Below, piece by piece: positions 4,945 through 7,460 of a stretch of 7,460 nt of DNA. The position numbers and the translations under genes were made by a program. The stretch is taken from NCBI GenBank assembly GCA_003450555.1, contig DMFQ01000407.1, positions 3,617 through 11,076 on the forward strand, written 5' to 3'. The notes under the pieces are model-generated. The model was not told the origin of the DNA, searched no databases, and saw only the letters and a program-made list of their open reading frames with translations. The DNA comes from Ktedonobacter sp. (GTDB taxonomy: Bacteria > Chloroflexota > Ktedonobacteria > Ktedonobacterales > Ktedonobacteraceae). Numbering within the stretch: the stretch's first letter is position 1; every line of letters starts with the position of its first letter.

Positions 4945-5895
4945 CTATACTATGCTTGAAGGTTGAGAAATAGTATTGCTGAACCACTCGATGGTGCGGC
5001 GCAAGCCACTCTCAATACTCACCTTTGGTGTCCATTCCAGTACGCGCTGCGCCTTAGCAATATCTGGGCGCCGCCGCTCCGGGTCATCGACCCGGTTCGG
5101 CTCGAAAATAATCGTCGAGGTAGCCTCACACAGTCGAATAATCGTATGCGCGAATTCGAGCACGGTATGCTCCTCGGTATTGCCAAGGTTGAATACTTCC
5201 CCCGCTGTATGCGGTCTGAACATGGCTCGCATTAAGCCATCTACCAGGTCGCTCACATAACATATACTGCGAGTAATGCTGCCATCACCATAGATGGTGA
5301 GCGGCTTATCGCCCAGTGCCTGTGTAATAAAATTGGGTATCATGCGTCCATCATTGATCTGGCTATTTGGTCCGTAGGTATTAAAAATTCGTACAATGCG
5401 TGTATTGGTCTTATATTGTCGATAGTACTCCATTGTCAGTGTCTCAGCCAGCCGCTTACTCTCGTCATAACATGCGCGTGGCCCAACAGGATTGACATTT
5501 CCCCAGTACTCTTCGCGCTGTGGATGCTCAAGCGGGTCTCCATATGCCTCGGACGTCGAAGAGACCAGGAACATTGCATTCTGCTTCTTTGCCTGCTCAA
5601 GCATTTGGTAAGTCCCCTGACTATTGACCAGGATGGTCTCAATGGGATGGTCCATATAGCCCACAGGGCTGGCGGGGCTTGCCAGGTGGAAAATAGCATC
5701 AGCTTCGAAATCAAATGGCACGGTCACATCTTGGCGTAAAAAAGTAAATTGCGGATGACTGTGCAGTGGCGCAATATTTCTTTCAGAGCCAGTAATAAAA
5801 TTATCTACACACAGCACGCTGTGTCCTTCATCAAGTAAACGTGTACAGAGATGAGAGCCAATGAAACCTGCTCCACCGGTAACAACAATTTTCAA
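4945..5895 (-). CDS. UDP-glucuronate decarboxylase-like SDR (UDP-xylose synthase)
   Basis: Extended short-chain dehydrogenase/reductase. The closest family I recognise is UDP-glucuronic acid decarboxylase (UXS), which makes UDP-xylose from UDP-glucuronate in the cytoplasm using bound NAD. The 316-residue protein has the NAD-binding GGAGFIG (7-13), ASPASP (72-77), SSTSEAYGDP (112-121) with Glu116, and NPVGPRACYDESKR (135-148) with the catalytic Tyr143 and Lys147. It also has RIFNTYGP (169-176) and DGSITRSICYVSDLV (204-218) with Arg209. The ASPASP, GPR-CYDE-KR and TRS-CYVSDLV patterns fit UXS better than GalE or RmlB, although other nucleotide-sugar epimerases share the fold. The start is TTG at 5895, eight bases after GGAGGT (5909-5904). 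It is the first gene of the glycan block, with the ligase-like gene right behind. Substrate is inferred. Confidence 0.88.
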   Translation of the reverse strand: MKIVVTGGAGFIGSHLCTRLLDEGHSVLCVDNFITGSERNIAPLHSHPQFTFLRQDVTVPFDFEADAIFHLASPASPVGYMDHPIETILVNSQGTYQMLEQAKKQNAMFLVSSTSEAYGDPLEHPQREEYWGNVNPVGPRACYDESKRLAETLTMEYYRQYKTNTRIVRIFNTYGPNSQINDGRMIPNFITQALGDKPLTIYGDGSITRSICYVSDLVDGLMRAMFRPHTAGEVFNLGNTEEHTVLEFAHTIIRLCEATSTIIFEPNRVDDPERRRPDIAKAQRVLEWTPKVSIESGLRRTIEWFSNTISQPSSIV

Positions 5896-5903
5896 CGAAA
5901 TGG

Positions 5904-5909
5904 ACCTCC
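5904..5909 (-). promoter_or_regulatory. Ribosome-binding site fixing the TTG start of the SDR gene
   Basis: GGAGGT on the minus strand, eight bases before TTG 5895. It is a near-perfect Shine-Dalgarno and shows that the non-ATG start, which also gives the expected MKIVVTGG N-terminus, is correct. Confidence 0.8.
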
Positions 5910-5938
5910 AAATTGCGAAAGTTTTATATGCTATTGTA

Positions 5939-5944
5939 ATTATA
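5939..5944 (-). promoter_or_regulatory. Likely -10 box for the glycan gene block
   Basis: Minus strand TATAAT at 5944-5939, about 44 bases before the SDR start. The hexamer 17 bases upstream (TCAAAC) is a poor -35, so the promoter may be weak or need an activator. RNA would start near 5932. It shares the divergent gap 5896-6047 with the promoter of the plus-strand reductase gene. Confidence 0.5.
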
Positions 5945-5998
5945 CCTTACAAGTCGAGACGGTTTGAGCGCATAATGGTAACGACTCGGGACTGCGTT

Positions 5999-6007
5999 TG
6001 CTATAAT
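5999..6007 (+). promoter_or_regulatory. Extended -10 promoter of the OCD-family gene
   Basis: TG-C-TATAAT at 5999-6007 is a full extended -10 box. The -35 position (5979-5984, TAACGA) is weak, as often seen with extended -10 promoters. RNA would start near 6014, about 34 bases before the ATG, leaving room for the AAAGGAA ribosome-binding site at 6034-6040. Confidence 0.6.
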
Positions 6008-6047
6008 GGATAAATGCTTGTAGAAATTTGTGCAAAGGAACATTGCT

Positions 6048-7040
6048 ATGGCTCTTATTCTCTCTCGCGCCGATGTCCAGCGCAGTCTGGACATGACCGA
6101 AGCTATCAACGCCATGCGTCTTGCCTTCGGTGCTTTGTATACTGACCATGCTCAAGCCCCCCAGCGCCTGGCTGTCGACCTCCCAGAAAAAAGCCTTGCG
6201 TTGTTGATGCCCTCACTATTACAAACGAATCAGCAGCACATGTTTGGTTTGAAAGTCGTCACTATTGTCCCACAAAACCTATCGAGAAATATGCCGCGTA
6301 TCTTTGCTTCCATCCTGCTATTGGATGCTACAACAGGCCAGACAATCGCCATTATGGAGGGTGGTTGGCTCACAGCAATGCGCACAGGTGCGGTCTCCGG
6401 CCTCGCAACAGAGCTGCTGGCGCGTAAAGATGCCGATATTCTCGCTCTTTTTGGCGCTGGTGCCCAGGCTCCTACCCAGGTTCTCGCTATACATACGGTA
6501 CGTCCCTTACGTGAAGTTCGTGTCGTGAATCGTAACGATACCCATTATCATGATCTCGTCCAGAGTCTGCAATTACTACTTGGACCCGCCTGTCCACCCA
6601 TTAGACGTGCGCTGTCAAGCAAGGATGCCCTGACAGGTGCAAGCCTCGTCGCCTGTGCCACCGTCTCTACCACGCCCCTCTTCTCCTGGAACGAAATCGC
6701 GCCAGGCACTCACATCAATGCCATCGGAGCTTTTACACCTGAGATGTGTGAAGTTGATCCTGTCACGCTCGCCCATGCGCGCATCGTGGTTGACCAGCGT
6801 GAAGCCGCGCTAACCGAGGCTGGTGATTTGATCCAACCTCTCGCCGCCGGTCTCATCGGTGGCCCTGCAACATGGCAGGAATTGGGTGAGTTAGTAATCG
6901 GCAAACACCCGGGTCGTCAAACAGCCGAGGAGGTAACTTTCTTCAAATCAGTTGGTATAGCTGTTCAGGATGTAGCTGTAGCTTCATATGTCTATCAAAA
7001 AGCTCGCTCATTGGGCATTGGGATCGAGGTAAACCTCTAA
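6048..7040 (+). CDS. Ornithine cyclodeaminase/mu-crystallin family NAD(P)H-dependent enzyme
   Basis: Members act as ornithine cyclodeaminases, alanine dehydrogenases or imine (ketimine, pyrroline-2-carboxylate) reductases in the cytoplasm. The 330-residue product shows the substrate-site Lys69 (GLKVV) and Arg112 in GGWLTAMRTGAVSGLA (105-120). The nucleotide-binding turn is LFGAGAQAPTQ (134-144). Also present are INAIGAFTPEMCEVD (223-237) and the C-terminal LGELVIGKHPGRQ...FFKSVGIAVQDVAVA. In ornithine cyclodeaminase proper the segment after NAVG carries a catalytic Asp (Asp228 in P. putida). Here the aligned residue is Phe229, so an imine reductase or amino-acid dehydrogenase role is more likely than ornithine cyclodeamination. 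ATG 6048 is chosen because AAAGGAA lies seven bases upstream; an in-frame GTG at 6030 would place that site inside the gene. It is transcribed away from the glycan block and ends six bases from the convergent CPBP gene. The substrate is unknown. Confidence 0.9.
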   Translation: MALILSRADVQRSLDMTEAINAMRLAFGALYTDHAQAPQRLAVDLPEKSLALLMPSLLQTNQQHMFGLKVVTIVPQNLSRNMPRIFASILLLDATTGQTIAIMEGGWLTAMRTGAVSGLATELLARKDADILALFGAGAQAPTQVLAIHTVRPLREVRVVNRNDTHYHDLVQSLQLLLGPACPPIRRALSSKDALTGASLVACATVSTTPLFSWNEIAPGTHINAIGAFTPEMCEVDPVTLAHARIVVDQREAALTEAGDLIQPLAAGLIGGPATWQELGELVIGKHPGRQTAEEVTFFKSVGIAVQDVAVASYVYQKARSLGIGIEVNL

Positions 7041-7046
7041 GCGCCC

Positions 7047-7460
7047 TTAATTTGACTGCTTGTGTTTCCACTTCCAGCGCCTATACATAACCTCGTCTCC
7101 CCAACTGAGGAAACCGGCAGTCGTAAAACCATGCACAATAATCACGGCCAGCAGCGAGCGCGGCGATGGCTGTACCAGGTAGACCAGGCTGAAAACCAGG
7201 CCGGCCAGTCCAACTCCTCCAACACTCCGCCAGTTCCACTTGCCTAGCCGGTGATACAGCGTATAGGCCGCCGTACTAACCAGCCAGCCCCAACCGATCC
7301 ATCCCGTCCATTGTGTCACCGCTGCCAGCACAAGACCTCGAAAAAACAACTCCTCAACCGGCCCATTGATAAACAAATAGAAAAACCCTTGCAGGAAGTG
7401 ATCGCTGACAGTAGGCCAGCGAAACCAGGGACCAACGATAAACATGCGATACACCGCCGC
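7047..7460 (-). CDS. CPBP family intramembrane metalloprotease, 5' end outside window
   Basis: CAAX protease/bacteriocin-processing (CPBP, ABI) family membrane protein. Relatives include Rce1-type prenyl-protein proteases and bacteriocin-immunity proteins, but most bacterial members have no known substrate. The frame is open through the window edge, so only the C-terminal ~138 codons are seen. Counting from the GTG at 7454, Motif 1 is PVEELFFRG (32-40) with the metal/catalytic Glu34-Glu35 and Arg39. A histidine at YTLYHRLG (His68) matches motif 2, and VIIVHGFTTAGF (His108) matches the last motif. Four hydrophobic segments are visible, and the basic tail (RRWKWKHKQ) fits a cytoplasmic end. The last motif usually has Asn or Asp four residues after His; here it is Thr, so activity is not certain. 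Its stop lies six bases from that of the convergent reductase gene. No function in the glycan block is implied. Confidence 0.88.
   Translation of the reverse strand, partial: AAVYRMFIVGPWFRWPTVSDHFLQGFFYLFINGPVEELFFRGLVLAAVTQWTGWIGWGWLVSTAAYTLYHRLGKWNWRSVGGVGLAGLVFSLVYLVQPSPRSLLAVIIVHGFTTAGFLSWGDEVMYRRWKWKHKQSN

Noticed and set aside
6971..6983. TGTAGCTGTAGCT in the reductase gene, identical to 9-21
   Set aside because: A 13-base match made of a doubled hexamer, inside well-conserved coding sequence (DVAVAS). Chance resemblance to the low-complexity start of the window.

Overview
The window reads as an ordinary bacterial chromosome segment, most likely from a Gram-positive-like or deep-branching lineage. 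A Chloroflexota member of the Ktedonobacteria type is my best guess. This rests on the feel of the EF-P sequence, the undecaprenol-kinase-type DgkA, the ybeY-dgkA pairing and moderate GC; it is inference, not proof. I see no insertion sequence, CRISPR array, tRNA or rRNA.

Layout: 1-273 is a leader or intergenic stretch. At 274-840 (+) is efp, elongation factor P. A minus-strand block converges on it. In transcription order the block holds a UDP-glucuronate decarboxylase-like SDR enzyme (5895-4945), a Wzy/O-antigen-ligase-family membrane protein (4766-3201, possibly really starting at 4914), a flippase-like LPG_synthase_TM-family protein (3250-2054), then ybeY (1923-1336) and a DgkA-type lipid kinase (1339-938). 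Divergent from the SDR gene is an ornithine cyclodeaminase/mu-crystallin-family reductase (6048-7040, +). It converges with a CPBP (CAAX protease-like) membrane protein whose 5' end lies outside the window (7460-7047).

Functional picture: the first three minus-strand genes form a tight unit (gaps or overlaps of tens of bases) suited to building a cell-surface glycan: a nucleotide sugar (UDP-xylose), a polymerase/ligase and a putative lipid-linked translocase. ybeY-dgkA is a separate transcription unit. It has a consensus promoter (TTGACA, 18-bp spacer, TATAAT) whose -35 box overlaps the flippase stop codon. DgkA, probably an undecaprenol kinase, would supply the lipid carrier for glycans. EF-P would help translate polyproline stretches, one of which (PPP) occurs in the ligase-like protein.

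The points most worth a second look are: (1) the ~98-nt ybeY leader, with a 9-bp hairpin, a nine-codon ORF with a strong Shine-Dalgarno, and a competing pairing that abuts the ybeY ribosome-binding site; (2) EF-P with Asn at the position of the modified Lys34; (3) a five-T run where removing one base would join an upstream frame to the ligase-like gene; (4) a 66-bp element with 11-bp inverted ends sitting in frame inside that gene; (5) YbeY with Asp in place of its third metal-binding His.
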